This document shows, one piece after another, positions 1 through 11,554 of a DNA stretch of 64,000 bases (positions are counted from its first letter, which is position 1; each line of letters starts with the position of its first letter). Source of the stretch: Cercis canadensis (Eukaryota > Streptophyta > Magnoliopsida > Fabales > Fabaceae); the NCBI GenBank assembly GCA_003255065.1, contig QAOA01004025.1, forward strand, positions 646,357 to 710,356. The letters run 5' to 3'. Both the position numbers and the translations under genes were made by a program. The notes beneath the pieces are model-generated. The model was not told where the DNA came from. It ran no database searches and saw nothing but the letters and a program-made list of their open reading frames with translations.

Positions 1-119
1 TTTTTTTTTTTTTTTCTTGTTCTTTTGATATGGATTGTGTCAAATATGATAGTCCTTATATGTTAAAAGATCTTTTCATTCTTGGCTTTCGGTTTAAAAG
101 AAAAGACTTCACTATGCAG

Positions 120-1881
120 GAAGACGTTTCCGCATTGGCAAAGTGGAAAACCAGAAGGTTATAATAGTAATGACAGGATTGAGCATGGTAGGCCAAGTTT
201 CTATTTTGTATCATCTCCTTGAACTTCTGCTTATATCTCTCTTTTTAACTGTTGCTTAATTTTTGTGTTTGTGTAGCTAAATGCAGGTCTCTCCACCCAA
301 TTATTGCTTACGCTGTTCAATATAAAAGGGGTTCTCCATTATGGGATTGCAGGAAATGCAAACCCTGAACTCCAGATTGGAGATGTAACTATTCCTCAGT
401 ATTGGGCTCATACAGGACTCTGGAACTGGCAGGTAAAGTGGTAGTTCATTGGTTTGCAACCTAGATGATTAATTTAGGTTTTTATTTATTTTTTTAAAGT
501 GAAACACATTGCAAGGGACACAACATTCAATTCCCCCAAAGGGATTTTTGGTACACCAATATTCACATAATTCCCATATTTTTATGTCTATGTGTGATAT
601 GTTATACTTGGGAAATCAAGATTTTCCACATTTTTGGATATGCCTTGTGTTTTTTTTCATTTTCTTAGTTTTATATTAAACATTAGCTTTCTAAGTATTT
701 GATATCAAATTATGTCATTGGAAGCAATTTTTACTTTAAAGAAATTGGTCCATATTATTTGTTAGCTATCACTTTCCAGCGTCTTGATATCATTTAATGG
801 TCAGATGGAGTACCACCTTTACTATCTTTGAGCAGTACAAATTGAAAGCAACGTAAACCAGCCACATTAATTTCCTACTTAGCCTATTTGACAAGTTGTA
901 ATTTTAAGAGTCATTGTCTCTGTTTTTTAAACTATAAAACTTTATTCAAACAAGGACATGATTCTCTCTTGTCTCAATTTCGTTAAGTTCAGGCACTTGT
1001 TAATCATTGTCATTAGCTTACTATGATTATTTTCATTATAAAGAGATTTTGAGCTTTTGTCCTATCTGTTGCAACCACAAGAGTTTAGATTTTACCTGAT
1101 TATCAATTATTCAACATCCAAGTTAATCATTTTACTCATGTAATTGCATACAGAGGCTGGGAGATGGTCCAGATGATGAACTAGCTTTAGAAGCAAATGG
1201 AGACTACACCAGAAGCATTGGTTATCTTAACTTTTCCAATTACAATAACTACACAAAATCTTCTAAGTCAGTTTCAAACCTCTTGAACAATGTTTGGTAT
1301 GAACCAGAGGAAACTTTCCCAATGAATGGTACTCCTGAAGTTAGGCAGCATGACTTTTGGGTTCAAGTTGATAACACTTACTTTGAAATTGCAAGAAAAC
1401 TTGAGGTGAATTCAATTTCACTCTGATTAAATTCCTTACTACCATTTGAAAGAATTTAAAAGAAAAAAAAAAAAAAGAGGAAAGAAAACCCATTAATTTT
1501 TTTTTTCTTATTATCTGAGGAGAATAATTTTATTTTGCCTTACAGGATATGAAATTGAATGGTTGTGTGAACACAACCTGCTTGCCAAGAAGACCTATTG
1601 TGGTAAAAGTGAGAAGAGGGGTTAGTGCCAATGTGTTTGTTGACAACCGAGCTTATAGGGAATTGTTGTACTCCAAATTTAATGCCACTCCAATTGACAT
1701 GGAAAGTGCTGCTATTGCTTTGGTATGTCTTCAACAAAGAACATCTTTCATTGCCATTAGAGCTCTGTCTGATTTGGCTGGAGGGGGCTCTGCTTTATCC
1801 AATGAAGCTGATATTTTTTCCTCCTTAGCTTCCCAAAATGCAGTGGAAGTTCTCAAGAGATTCATCTCCTTAATAGTTTAA
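120..1881 (+). CDS. Phosphorylase-superfamily / bark storage protein-like gene, 3' part (5' end outside window)
   Basis: Four exons read through GT-AG introns: 120-187, 277-432, 1154-1405 and 1546-1881 (TAA stop). Reading phase is kept at every junction. Translation gives the PNP/UDP nucleoside-phosphorylase fold of plant bark and vegetative storage proteins: VIIVMTGLSM in exon 1, then HYGIAGNANPELQIGDV, then a plant-specific insert rich in Asn, then TPIDMESAAIALVCLQ and IRALSDLAGG near the C-terminus. In the related MTA/SAH nucleosidases the DMES glutamate binds the nucleoside and the SD aspartate is catalytic; both are present here. The family acts on 5'-methylthioadenosine-like nucleosides or serves as secreted or vacuolar nitrogen storage. 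The first exon or exons, with any signal peptide, lie left of the window, so activity cannot be judged. Exon boundaries are by eye. Family call is firm; storage versus enzymatic role is open. Confidence 0.9.
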
Positions 1882-3042
1882 TAGCTTTTTTCAGCATTTC
1901 CTAATGCAGTATCATCTACTTGGTGAGAAGTTTGAGTATATTATAGAAGGTTTTAAATTCTATCTTCCATGCCGTTATATATGAGTAAAGCATGGGCTTA
2001 AATGCACTTTAATTCTGTTATTCCCATTCGTGCAATGAAATAGGGATCATGTATGGAACATATGACTAGTGATCATATTAGTGTCTTTTAAATAAAATAT
2101 TTAATTTAAGATGCCATGTCATCATATTTCACCGTCGGATGGTAGACTGACAGTAGGACTTAATTGCGTTGATCGAGATAGCAGCGGGCAATAAAAGAAT
2201 TTTAAAAAAGGAGGCTATTTTTGGCAATCTAAATAATTCTACCTTGTTATATGATATTTATTAAAGAGATATCATCTACTTTGTTATATGCCATGTCATT
2301 CATGTTTTTATATGCTTCGCCTTGTTATATGATATTTATTTTTGTGCTTTATGTTCTATTTACACTTGTTAAAATACTTGTCTTATTTTATGCTTAAATA
2401 GTTAAACATGAGTTTTAGTTATAAAGACAAAAAAAAAAAAGGGCAATAAAATAGTCCAAAAAAAGTAGTATAATTTTGGTATTTCAAATGATTCTGTCAC
2501 ATCCATAATGTTATATACAGTATAAAATATAAATATAGATAAGGACTCAATTAGGCAAAAAAAAAAAAATAAAATATAAGAATTCAATCTAAAATTAAAT
2601 CAAACTATACGAACCCACAATATAATGTTTTCAATAGTTTTTGTTATGCATTCTATTCTTTTACTGATGAAAATATGTTTTAATTAGTTTTATCTAGGAA
2701 ATTGATTTTTCTTCTGCTTCCTCTTACCCTGAGTGGTAATTTAGTTACTTCAACGGCTTCCTCTTTAAATATTTAAATGTCCACAGCTTTACGGTTTGGA
2801 TGATCACACATAAAGTGAAACACTATATATTTGATCCAAGATAGTGTCTTTGCAAGGCATCCTGCATATTTTCTAGCAAATTTAATATAAGTATTTTTTT
2901 ATGTCTACGTTATGTTGGATTTATACCACGTATTATGAGTGTGAGGTAAATTATTTAAATATATGCTTGAATAAATAATTTATAAGAGATGATGATCTAT
3001 ATATGTTGAAAATCTTTTTGAAGTTGTCTTATTAGAATGTTT
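1882..3042. other. Intergenic, no gene seen
   Basis: AT-rich 3' flank of the bark-storage-like gene. The first 130 bases have a diverged second copy at 15003-15130. No convincing ORF or structured repeat otherwise. Confidence 0.6.
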
Positions 3043-3765
3043 TATTAGATATAAAATCATTCATGAGCCTTCACTTAAAAGTTTAAGCTTTTGGGTGAGA
3101 TCTATTCATGAGGGTCTCTTTGACTAAGTGATAAGGAGATCAAATATTTCTACTCTCATTTTCTCAATTAAAATGAAATTTCAGCATAATGTATAAGTGG
3201 GCTTATGTTTTGTCCACCCTTCAAGTCCAAAGTGTTTTCACGTGCGGGGGCATATTAGATATAAAATCATTCATAAGCCTTCACCTAATAACTTAAACTT
3301 TTAAGTTGAATCGGTTCATGACATAGTATAAAAACTTCTTTAACTAAGTGGTCAGGAGAACGATCCTTGCTGTCCCACTTTCTCAATTACATTGAAATTT
3401 CAGCACAACGTATAAGTGGGCATGTGTTTTGCCCACCCTTCAAGCTCAAAGGGTTTTCGCGTGTCGGGGTGTATTAGATATAAAACTATTATTGGGCCTC
3501 CATCTAATAGCTTAAGTTTTTAGGTTGAATCAATTCTTTGATATGATATCAGAGCCTCTTTGACAAAATAGTCAATAGATCAAATCTTTCTGCTTCCACT
3601 TTCTCAATTAAATTAAAATTTCAACACATGGTAAAAGTGAGTTTGTGTTTTGTCCATGCTTCAAGCCTAAGGGCTTTCGAGTGCTGGGACGTATTAAATA
3701 TAAAATTATTCATGGATCTTCACCTACTAGTTTAAGCTTTTCGGTTGAATCAGTTCTTGACATGT
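3043..3765 (+). mobile_element. Tandem TRIM-like LTR relic, four diverged units
   Basis: A unit of about 210-220 bp begins at 3043, 3253, 3472 and 3692. Each starts near TATTAGATATAAAA and runs through a short LTR-like stretch. In the third unit this is followed by GATATCAGAGCC (3545-3556), close to the initiator-Met primer-binding site TGGTATCAGAGC used by many plant Copia and TRIM elements. A G-rich run (GTGCGGGGG, 3242-3250) precedes the second unit, where a polypurine tract would sit. No coding capacity is present. Tandem LTR-internal-LTR arrays are known for TRIMs. Units differ clearly, so it is an old fossil. Family assignment is inference from the primer-site motif and size. Confidence 0.55.
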
Positions 3766-4412
3766 TTGAAGACAAGGTATTTTTGGACATGAGTCATGAT
3801 AATAAGAGTTAAAAATATAGAAGGCAAATCATTTTACACTTTCGTTGTATAAGAAAATGAGTGGTAGTTGAAATTGAAAATGACATGCACCTATCTTTCA
3901 TTTTTCATATGTTTTATCAAGTACCACAGACGTTCTCATCTGGTAGGAGTCTAATTGTTTGACATTGGAATAAGTCCTAGCTACTTAAAAAATAATAAAA
4001 TGAAGAAACTTATATTGAGAAAGTCTATATGCCTTGTGGCATTGACGAAGGTTATATATGGAGAAGAATCAAACCTTAAATTTCAACCACGAATCTATTT
4101 CTACATTTTTAATTCTTATCAGTAAACAAGCATTTTCCCTGGTGATATCCCATTCTAAGTCGTTTTCTTTGGTTGATTATCCCATCCTAAGTTAAAATAC
4201 AACTGAATGACTTGTTGGATTGAAATTCTTAGTGCATGTCTTATGATGGTCAACATTGTCATGAAAATAATTTTCCACAAACAGTTCACCTAAAACCTTA
4301 AGTTGTTTGGAGAAGACTAATAAATATTTGAATTTCTATGTCTAATAATGTGTGAAACTAATGGATATTCTGTTTCTAATTATGTTCAATTTTTTTTTTT
4401 TTTGGTTATGTG

Positions 4413-4566
4413 GTTAGAGGATCCTTTCCCTAACTACACCGAGAGTAATATCTCCAAGACACAAAAGACATGAGCCCAACGTTAAAATCTTTATAGAACC
4501 CACACGTAGAGCTTACTTTTTTGTGTTTTGGAGACTATTACTCTCGGTGTACACAAGAATTCTAAC
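4413..4566. mobile_element. MITE-like inverted repeat, 154 bp
   Basis: The ends are inverted: GTTAG at 4413 against CTAAC at 4566. A long inner inverted arm holds CACCGAGAGTAATA on the left (about 4437) and its complement TATTACTCTCGGTG on the right (about 4537), followed by a matched CTCCAAGACACAAAA-type stretch. There is no ORF. No clear target duplication was found, so the superfamily is not assigned. Confidence 0.6.
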
Positions 4567-4805
4567 AAAAGATAGTGTAGATATGCTTATCTAGCGTTGG
4601 CTCTAGTTAATTGATATGAATTTCTTTCCACAGCTTCACAATTGATTTGAACACAAGATGACAAGGGGGAATATGTTCTCTTAGCACTTGTTGAATATTA
4701 TTATTGGGACGCCGGTCAAGCAAAAATGTTATAAAACGTTACTTAAATTAATTTCCTGACAATTCAAACTACTGCCAAGTCCAACAATTTCCATGTCAGA
4801 TCAAG

Positions 4806-5158
4806 TTGTTGTTTGAAATGGTTATTGAGTCTTGACTGTTATATATATTGTACAGATTAGTTAGTTAGTCAAAGCAGTTAGTTTAACCACAGTAGTTAGT
4901 TCATCTGTTGACCATAGTTAGTTTATTAACCATCTGATTAGCTTAGTGAGTTAGTTTATCTAAATTCAGTTATACAGTTAAGCTAGCTGAGCTGTAACTC
5001 TTATACGTGGCATTTATTCACTTCTGCTCTGTGTATATAAACTGTAGATTGTACAATGTTTACAAGTTGAGTTGAATAGAAAATACAGAAAGGTTTCGCA
5101 ATCCTCTGAGTTCTTTCTTTACTTTCTTTCTGTGATTAATCTGGTTTGGAGTTCATCA
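4806..5158 (+). mobile_element. Possible Copia-type solo LTR upstream of peptide gene A
   Basis: The segment is rich in GTTAGTTAGT-like repeats followed by GTGTATATAAACTGTAG, a TATA arrangement typical of Copia LTRs, and by GAGTTGAATAGAAAATACAG. Proposed ends are TGTTG and ATCA, but the flanking 5-mers do not match, so the boundaries are uncertain. It would be an old, diverged LTR. It lies about 160 bp upstream of the ATG of gene A and could supply promoter sequence. Confidence 0.3.
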
Positions 5159-5319
5159 AGGTTCTTTCATATATCTTTTTTTTTTTTTTGTGGGACGGGG
5201 TGTACAAACTGTTATATATATATATATCTATTGTCCTCTCTCAGACATTCTCAGATCAAGTTGTGATTTGAAGTATAAAAATTTAGACAGTCTTTATGTT
5301 TTAATCTTTTTGCTTGAAG

Positions 5320-8300
5320 ATGGCTTACGTGAAGAAGCTTCTCTGGAATATTGCTTTGTATTTTGTGCTCTTCTTCTCAATGAAAGTTGCAGCAAGGGCA
5401 CCGCTTTGGATTTCTGACCCTCACATAACAAGTAAGTTACCCTACACCTGAGAAGGAGTACTCAAAATTTAATTAATTTTTATTTTATCTCCTATAATTT
5501 CATTCACTTCTCAGTTAGATTCTTGTAGTTTTCAATTCTTTTCCCCAAATGGGTTCTTCAGTTCGGATTTCAGTTGTTTTTGATTCAACAGAGAGCACAA
5601 TTAGATTTTAATGGTAGAAAATAACAAGACAAGTAAAAAGTCAATTTATAATCATAGTTGTTGATACCAAAATTTTGTAATAAGAAATAAATGAAATAAG
5701 AATAATAATAAAATACAAAAAAAATATTATTATTAATAACAATAAATAAAAAAAAAAGAGCAAAATTGATCTCTGCATTTCTGACCCCTGGGCAGCAATA
5801 TGCTTTCGGCGAAGTGCCATTCTTCAGTCCGGCCGCCCATCCTACAGTCCCCATTTGCAGCATGAAACAAGGAAAACTACATTAGGAGTTAACCAGACAA
5901 CTTGCTCACAACTTTGGCTATAAAAAGCCTCACAATACACAGACAGAGGGACGAGAAAAATTCTGAAACAAAGAGAAAAAAAACACAAGCAGAGACCAGA
6001 TAATACACAGCACGAGTGAATAGAAAGAAGAAAGCAAAAATACAGAGACACAAGAGCAACACTCTGAGAAAAATAGATAGCGATATACAGACAAAAAGAG
6101 AGAAAATTTGAAGCAGAAATAGAGAGAAATAAATAGAGTAAAATTTCAGAAGCAAAAATACAAAAAAAAATATTATTATTAATAACAATAAATAAAAAAA
6201 AAAAGCAAAATTGATCTCTGCATTTCTGACCCCTGGGCGGCAATATGCTTTCGGCGAAGTGCCATTCTCCAGTCCGGCACCACCCACCCTACAGTCCAAT
6301 TTGCAGCTTAAAACCAGGAAAGCTCATCAATGAGCCAGGGAACTTGCGCACANAAAACTACATTAGGAGTTAACCAGACAACTTGCTCAAACCTTTGGCT
6401 ATAAAAAGCCTCACAATACACAGACAGAGGGACGAAAAATTCTGAAACAAAGAGAAAAAAAACACAAGCAGAGACCAGGTAATACACAGCGCGAGTGAAT
6501 AGAAAGAAGAAAGCAAAAATACAGAGACACAAGAGCAACACTCTGAGAAAAATAGATAGCGATATACAGACAAAAAGAGAGAAAATCTGAAGCAGAAATA
6601 GAGAGAAATAAATAGAGTAAAATTTCGGAGCAAAGAAATAGGGAACGAAACAACAACAAGGGGAGCACAAAGTCGAAATTCCAAAATCTCTATAATCGCA
6701 GGTAACTATATTTGTTTCATGCTTCATTTTTTTTTTCTTCTTTAAACTTCATTTTTGTTGCACTACTCACACCCGCACAAAGCATATCCCGTATATATAT
6801 ATATATATTCGAACTCAAATAGAACACCACTTAGAGAGAAAGCAGAGACCCACCAAGAATGAAGTAATGAAAGAAAGGAATTTAGAAGGAAATAAAGAGT
6901 TAGAGAAAAGTTGATTTACCTGCAAATCCTCAAATTTTTAGAGAGAGAAAATTCGAAATTTTAGAAAGAGAGGCAGAGAAGTCTTGAGAGGGATTTGGGT
7001 GAGGGAGAAAGAAAATTCTTACCTATTGCTATGGTTCAAAAGAATATTTCTCCACATGCACCTTCTCTCTCTGCCCTATTTCCTCTCTTTCTTTCCCCTG
7101 CGTCGCTTCCCCTGGTTCTTTCCCCTTTCTCTGCGTCTTTCCTTTCTTTCTCTTTGCTTTCTTCATATATTTCTTTTGTTTTTTGCTGATTCCTATTTAG
7201 TTTCATTTATAATTTCCTTAGTACATGTGTTTTAGTTTAAGCCCATTTTCATTCCTTTAGGTTTTGCATTGTTTCAGTTTTTTTGCTAATAATTCGTTTG
7301 GTCCAATTCTGATTTCCCTTTGAATGGCCCATTTCATTTTGGGCATTTCATTTACTAGTCTGGGCCAGATCTATTAATTTGGGCCATGTTTGTCTTTTAT
7401 TTCTTTTTGCTTGGGCCGAATTCATGGATTTAGTTCATGCCTTTCTTTTGTTTTTTGCTTGGGCTGATTTTTTTTGGGGTTGATCCATTCTTTTACTTAG
7501 TCTTACTTGCAATTTTGGGGTTTTATGACCAATTGGATGGGCCCACGAATTTATGATCATTTGGGCTTTTAACATTGTTGTTTTAGTTTCTTTAGGTTTA
7601 GTTATGGTGTGTTTATTTTATTTTTGTTATGGAATTAGTATTGGGCTTTGTTTAGTTAACATTTGTGAGGGTTTTAACACTAATTGGATGGGGCCCACGA
7701 ATTTATGATCATTTGGGCTTTTAACATTGTTGTTTTAGTTTCTTTAGGTTTAGTTATGGTGTGTTTATTTTATTTTTGTTATGGAATTAGTATTGGGCTT
7801 TGTTTAGTTAACATTTGTGAGGGTTTTAACACTAATTGGATGGGGCCCACGAATTTATGATCATTTGGGCTTTTAACATTGTTGTTTTAGTTTCTTTAGG
7901 TTTAGTTATGGTGTGTTTATTTTATTTTTGTTATGGAATTAGTATTAGGCTTTGTTTAGTTAACATTTGTGAGGGTTTTAACACTAATTGGATGGGGCCC
8001 ACGAGTTTATGATCATTTGGGCTTTTAACATTGTTGTTTTAGTTTCTTTAGGTTTAGTTATGGTGTGTTTATTTTATTTTTGCTATGGAATTAGTATTGG
8101 GCTTTGTTTAGTTAACATTTGTGGGGGTTTTAACACTAATTGGATGGGGCCCACGAATTCATGATCATTTGGGTTTTTCACATTATTATTATTATTATTA
8201 TTATTTTTAATGCTTCATGTATTTTATATTATGCTTAATCATTTTTGTAAGTAAAATCACCCGACGACGGATTAAATTAGAGAATAATTGTGTTGACAAT

Positions 8301-9943
8301 TATTTTATAATATTCCTGAGGTGAGGGATAATTTTTTTGGTTATGCCAGAGGTACTAGTGTGACCAATAAAATTTCCAATATCGCTTTATCTTTTAATTA
8401 ATATTTTTCTAGCATTTATTTGTTACATTATGATACATCTGATTATATTTCGTCATCATTTTCTACCTATGCTAGATTGAGATTACCGACGAAGGAATAG
8501 TCGAAATTTAGCTATAATGATAGCGATATTTTGACATTCCGGAGGTAAAGGGGTTTCTCTAGTTTTGCTAGAGGTACTGGTGGGGCTTGAGGTTAACTCC
8601 TGATAAAAATCTTTTCTATGCATAATTCTCTGAAAAAATCTTTTACGCATAATACTATATTTTTATTTACCTTAAAAAATGGATTAAAGTACCGACGATG
8701 GAATAATCGAAGATAGTTGTAATGACAGTGACTCTTTGACATTCCGGAGGTGAGGAGTGTCCCTTAAGCCTTCCCAGATGTACTGGTGGACCAAAGAAAT
8801 ATCTCCGATAAAAATCTTTTTCCACAAATCTTAAATTCATCTTTCTAACATGCATAAGGAATTGTGTTTTGTAGTTATTACTCGAATAATAAAAAATGTT
8901 AAACTTGCTTATGATAGAATAGATTGGGGGAGGATTGTAATGACAATCACAAACTCTACCTAATAATCTTGAAGCATCCTTTAGGTTTTTCCAGAAGTGC
9001 TAGTAGGGCCTAATGAAATTTTAATTTATTTTATAATGTTAGGACTAACTTAATTCATTTAAAAGGATAACTAGAGATTAAATGGGTAACCGTTCTAAGA
9101 ACGGACGTCGTAGGGTGCTAATACCTTCCCTACACGTAATCAACCCCCGAATCCAAATTCTGAACGTAGACCAAATTATTTAGGTGTCCAATCACACAAT
9201 TCTATTTGCTAAAAATAGAATAAAAATGATTGGTGGCGACTCCATTCTTTTCTTACATATTATTGCACATTTTTAACTTTTATTTCCTTCTAGCGTAGAG
9301 GGATTTCGCCGCTCTGCATCGCGCTCCCGAAAGGGACGTTGCGACAATAGTGTTCTATCTGAAATTGAAAGATAATTCAGACAATGATTGTTAGGTGATT
9401 CAAAACAAAAAATTTCTAGTTGTGTGACAAATTTTTTGAAGTGTTCAAATTTGCTCTTTGCTGACCAATGATCATCGCATTTTGACCAGTGGTTATCTTG
9501 CGTTTTTCAATGGTGATTTCATACTGGCCATTAGTCATCCTCTGTTTCACAATAGTCATCTCATACTAACCAATGGTCATATGATAGAAATTTTTTGGAA
9601 ACTTAACAAAAAGTGTCACCCACCTGAATTTTTTTTTGAAGTTACTTGACAATAATGCAACCTTTAGGCCAATTATTGAAATGCTTAAAATAATAAGAAC
9701 CCAAATTAAAATTATAATTTAGTCTAACTTTTCTTATGTTTCTTGTTATATTTGTGAAGCATAGATTAGTTGCTTGACCACCTTAATTATCATTATGCAT
9801 ATATATTGCAGAATAATTTTATATTATACTAATTCTTTTTCGTTTATCAATACTGATATAATTCTAATATTGTTATTTGTTAAAATAAAACAGAAATTAG
9901 CCACCGCGCAGCTGATATTCCCCGCGGCCACAATTACCCATGA
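5320..9943 (+). CDS. Peptide gene A: secreted small-peptide precursor, two exons
   Basis: Exon 1 (5320-5431) encodes 37 residues plus one base: a basic start, hydrophobic core IALYFVLFFS, probable cleavage at KVAA before RAPLW, then ISDPHIT. The donor AGTAAGT is strong. Exon 2 (9894-9943) supplies the tail with core DIPRGHNYP and a TGA stop, for 53 residues. A second in-frame acceptor 18 bases on (exon from 9912) would give 47. The 4462-nt intron is mostly a 3.69-kb solo LTR; without it and its target duplication the intron is about 770 nt, the same as in gene B. Exon 1 length and phase equal those of gene D. Expected role is an extracellular signal peptide released from the C-terminus; that is inference. 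The family is not one I can name. A TATA-like run lies near 5210. Confidence 0.65.
5710..6634 (+). repeat. Duplicated ~460-bp segment inside the solo LTR, with an N near the join
   Basis: The stretch 5710-6155 (ATTATTATTAATAACAATAA, then CTGACCCCTGGGC, then the TATAAAAAGCC promoter-like part) is repeated at 6165-6634 with few differences. The second copy carries an extra 50-odd bases and an N at 6353, immediately before the repeated AAAACTACATTAGGAG. The duplication may be real or an assembly effect. Confidence 0.7.
7500..8175 (+). repeat. 152-bp minisatellite inside the solo LTR
   Basis: GCCCACGA recurs at 7541, 7693, 7845, 7997 and 8149, a constant 152-bp period. The units are nearly identical over their whole length, with only scattered single-base differences. 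The shared block runs from AATTGGATGGGGCCCACG through the GTTTAGTTAACATTTGTG part. Such homogeneity points to recent unequal exchange. Confidence 0.9.
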
Positions 9944-11554
9944 AGACGCAAGTCATGCTAGTAAAACTAAATTTAGAGTGGAATAAAAGGTTGCCTGCTG
10001 AGGCAAAATATCAATAGTGTTATTTTCATGGTAGAGGGATAATGTGAAGAAACTGAATGATTTTCCTATTTTCAGAGGGTAAATAAAAGCGAACTGATGA
10101 TATACACCCCTCAAAAGTAAGGGTAACATTACCACTTTTCTCAAAACTTTTATTTTTCATAAAAATAAATAAATAAGCCTTGTTGCAAGTTTTATTACAA
10201 AGCTCTCATGAACTAAAGTGGCCCAGCATGTGCTAAAACAATTAAACAATATAACTAAGGTGCATAAATTGTGTCATACAAAAAAATAGACACTTTTTTA
10301 TAAACCTTTTATTTAGTGTCCAATTTATGCCACTTATGCTACTGTCTAACTGTTTTTACCCACACTAAGTCGCTGTAGTTTACTAGAGCTTCTCAAAGAG
10401 CCCTAAAGCTAGCATGAATTACTTTTGTCTAAATGAGAGGTTTGAGAGGGGTGATATCATTACTCCATTTCTTTTATGGGGTCGTAGGCAACTCTCAAAA
10501 TAAAAATAGGGAACAATTCCTTTGGTTGTGTAATCACTATTTCTAATGGGAGTTATTCATAATATTCTGTAGGAAACGAGATATTATCTCTGTTTACTTT
10601 ATTTCGTTTCTTTTTTCCCTTTTTTCTTTTAATTTTGGATGGAGAATTATTGTTATTGGCCTTGATTTTCTTTTCTTTCTCTAGAAATAGAGCCTACAAG
10701 CTCCACAATATTTTTTATTTTTTTTATCAGGATACAAATGTTAAGATGAATCACCACAAAATGGCGATACTGATTTCAAGGGTCAAAAGATGCTACGTAA
10801 ATCATCACCATCAATTGTTATTCACTAAAAACATCCCGTAATGTCTTATAATTAAATATCATATGATTCTTGTTATGATATCCTTAAACTGTACTTATGG
10901 TTAGAAGCACTTATGTCATGTTTTTTTTTACCTTATTGGGGAGGTTTTAGGCTACTTGAGGTTAGAAGTGTTTTCATTACCAATTTATACTTCCTTGATA
11001 AAATGAGTTTCACTGTTGTATGTATAAAATATTGAGTAAACTTACATTTGCATCCTTAAAAAATTCAAGATTTAACAAAATAGTTATTGAAAGAATACTA
11101 ACTACAAAATAGTCTTCAAAAAAATTGATATGGGTAACAAAATAGTCTAATATTTATTAAATTTAAATTTTTTTAAAGACACAAATATAGGTTTACTCTA
11201 AAACATTTTGATTTTTGCTTTACGTGTGTGTGCTTACACCTTTGGCTTCTTGATGTACCAAGAAAAAAATTATAAAAAATAACTGGAGTTGTTAAACTGC
11301 AATAAATTTAATAGTGTCGTGTCTTAGTATAAACCAAAAAAATTGATTGCAACATTCACTTCAATGCTCTATACAACTGAAAACTAAAACTTTGACCAAA
11401 AAGAAACTAAAACTAAACATCAAACAGTCATAGAAGAAATCAGGAAAAAAGTGCAAATACTTGTACAAGGAAAAGCCTATCATCATATCTGAAGAAGAGA
11501 CAGCAATACACCAGAAAGGGTGGTCATCATATGATGGTTGAAGTGAGTTGCAAA
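9944..11554. repeat. Intergenic region between convergent genes A and B; duplicated block 10300-11400
   Basis: From about 10300 to 11400 the sequence is a diverged direct copy of 18137-19150: the AAACCTTTTATTTA start, the GAGAGGGGTGATA part, the GTTAAGATGAATCACC part and the AACATTCACTTCAAT end all match. Each copy holds a small ORF with a hydrophobic start (10635-10841 and 18475-18747) whose middle, VKMNHHKMAI, is conserved. I do not call it a gene because nothing else supports translation. Confidence 0.7.
11034..11198. mobile_element. MITE inserted in one copy of the duplicated block
   Basis: The ends GAGTAAACTTACATTTG and CAAATATAGGTTTACTC are imperfect inverted repeats. The sister block near 18900 runs straight from TCGTATAAAT to GACATTTTGATTTTTGC and lacks this 165-bp segment, so the insertion came after the block duplication. 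It is non-coding; superfamily not assigned. Confidence 0.7.

Larger units (their letters stand above)
5659..9346 (+). mobile_element. Ogre/Tat-type Gypsy solo LTR in the intron of gene A
   Basis: The 3688-bp segment begins TGTTGATACC and ends GTTGCGACA. It is flanked on both sides by the exact 5-bp target duplication ATAGT (5654-5658 and 9347-9351). There are no internal gag or pol parts, so it is a solo LTR left by recombination. It shares its 3' half with the LTR at 34947-38214, which is followed by an Arg-tRNA-type primer site characteristic of Ogre. LTRs of several kilobases are normal for that lineage. It lies on the same strand as gene A. The precise target duplication argues for moderate age. 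Confidence 0.85.

Noticed and set aside
5842-6727. Overlapping minus-strand ORFs rich in Phe, Leu and Cys
   Set aside because: They arise from the repeated AG-rich leader of the Ogre LTR and share no domain; composition artefact.
9774-9986. Plus-strand ORF overlapping gene A exon 2 in another frame
   Set aside because: The HNY tail shared with B, D and F lies in a different frame; this one has no conserved counterpart.
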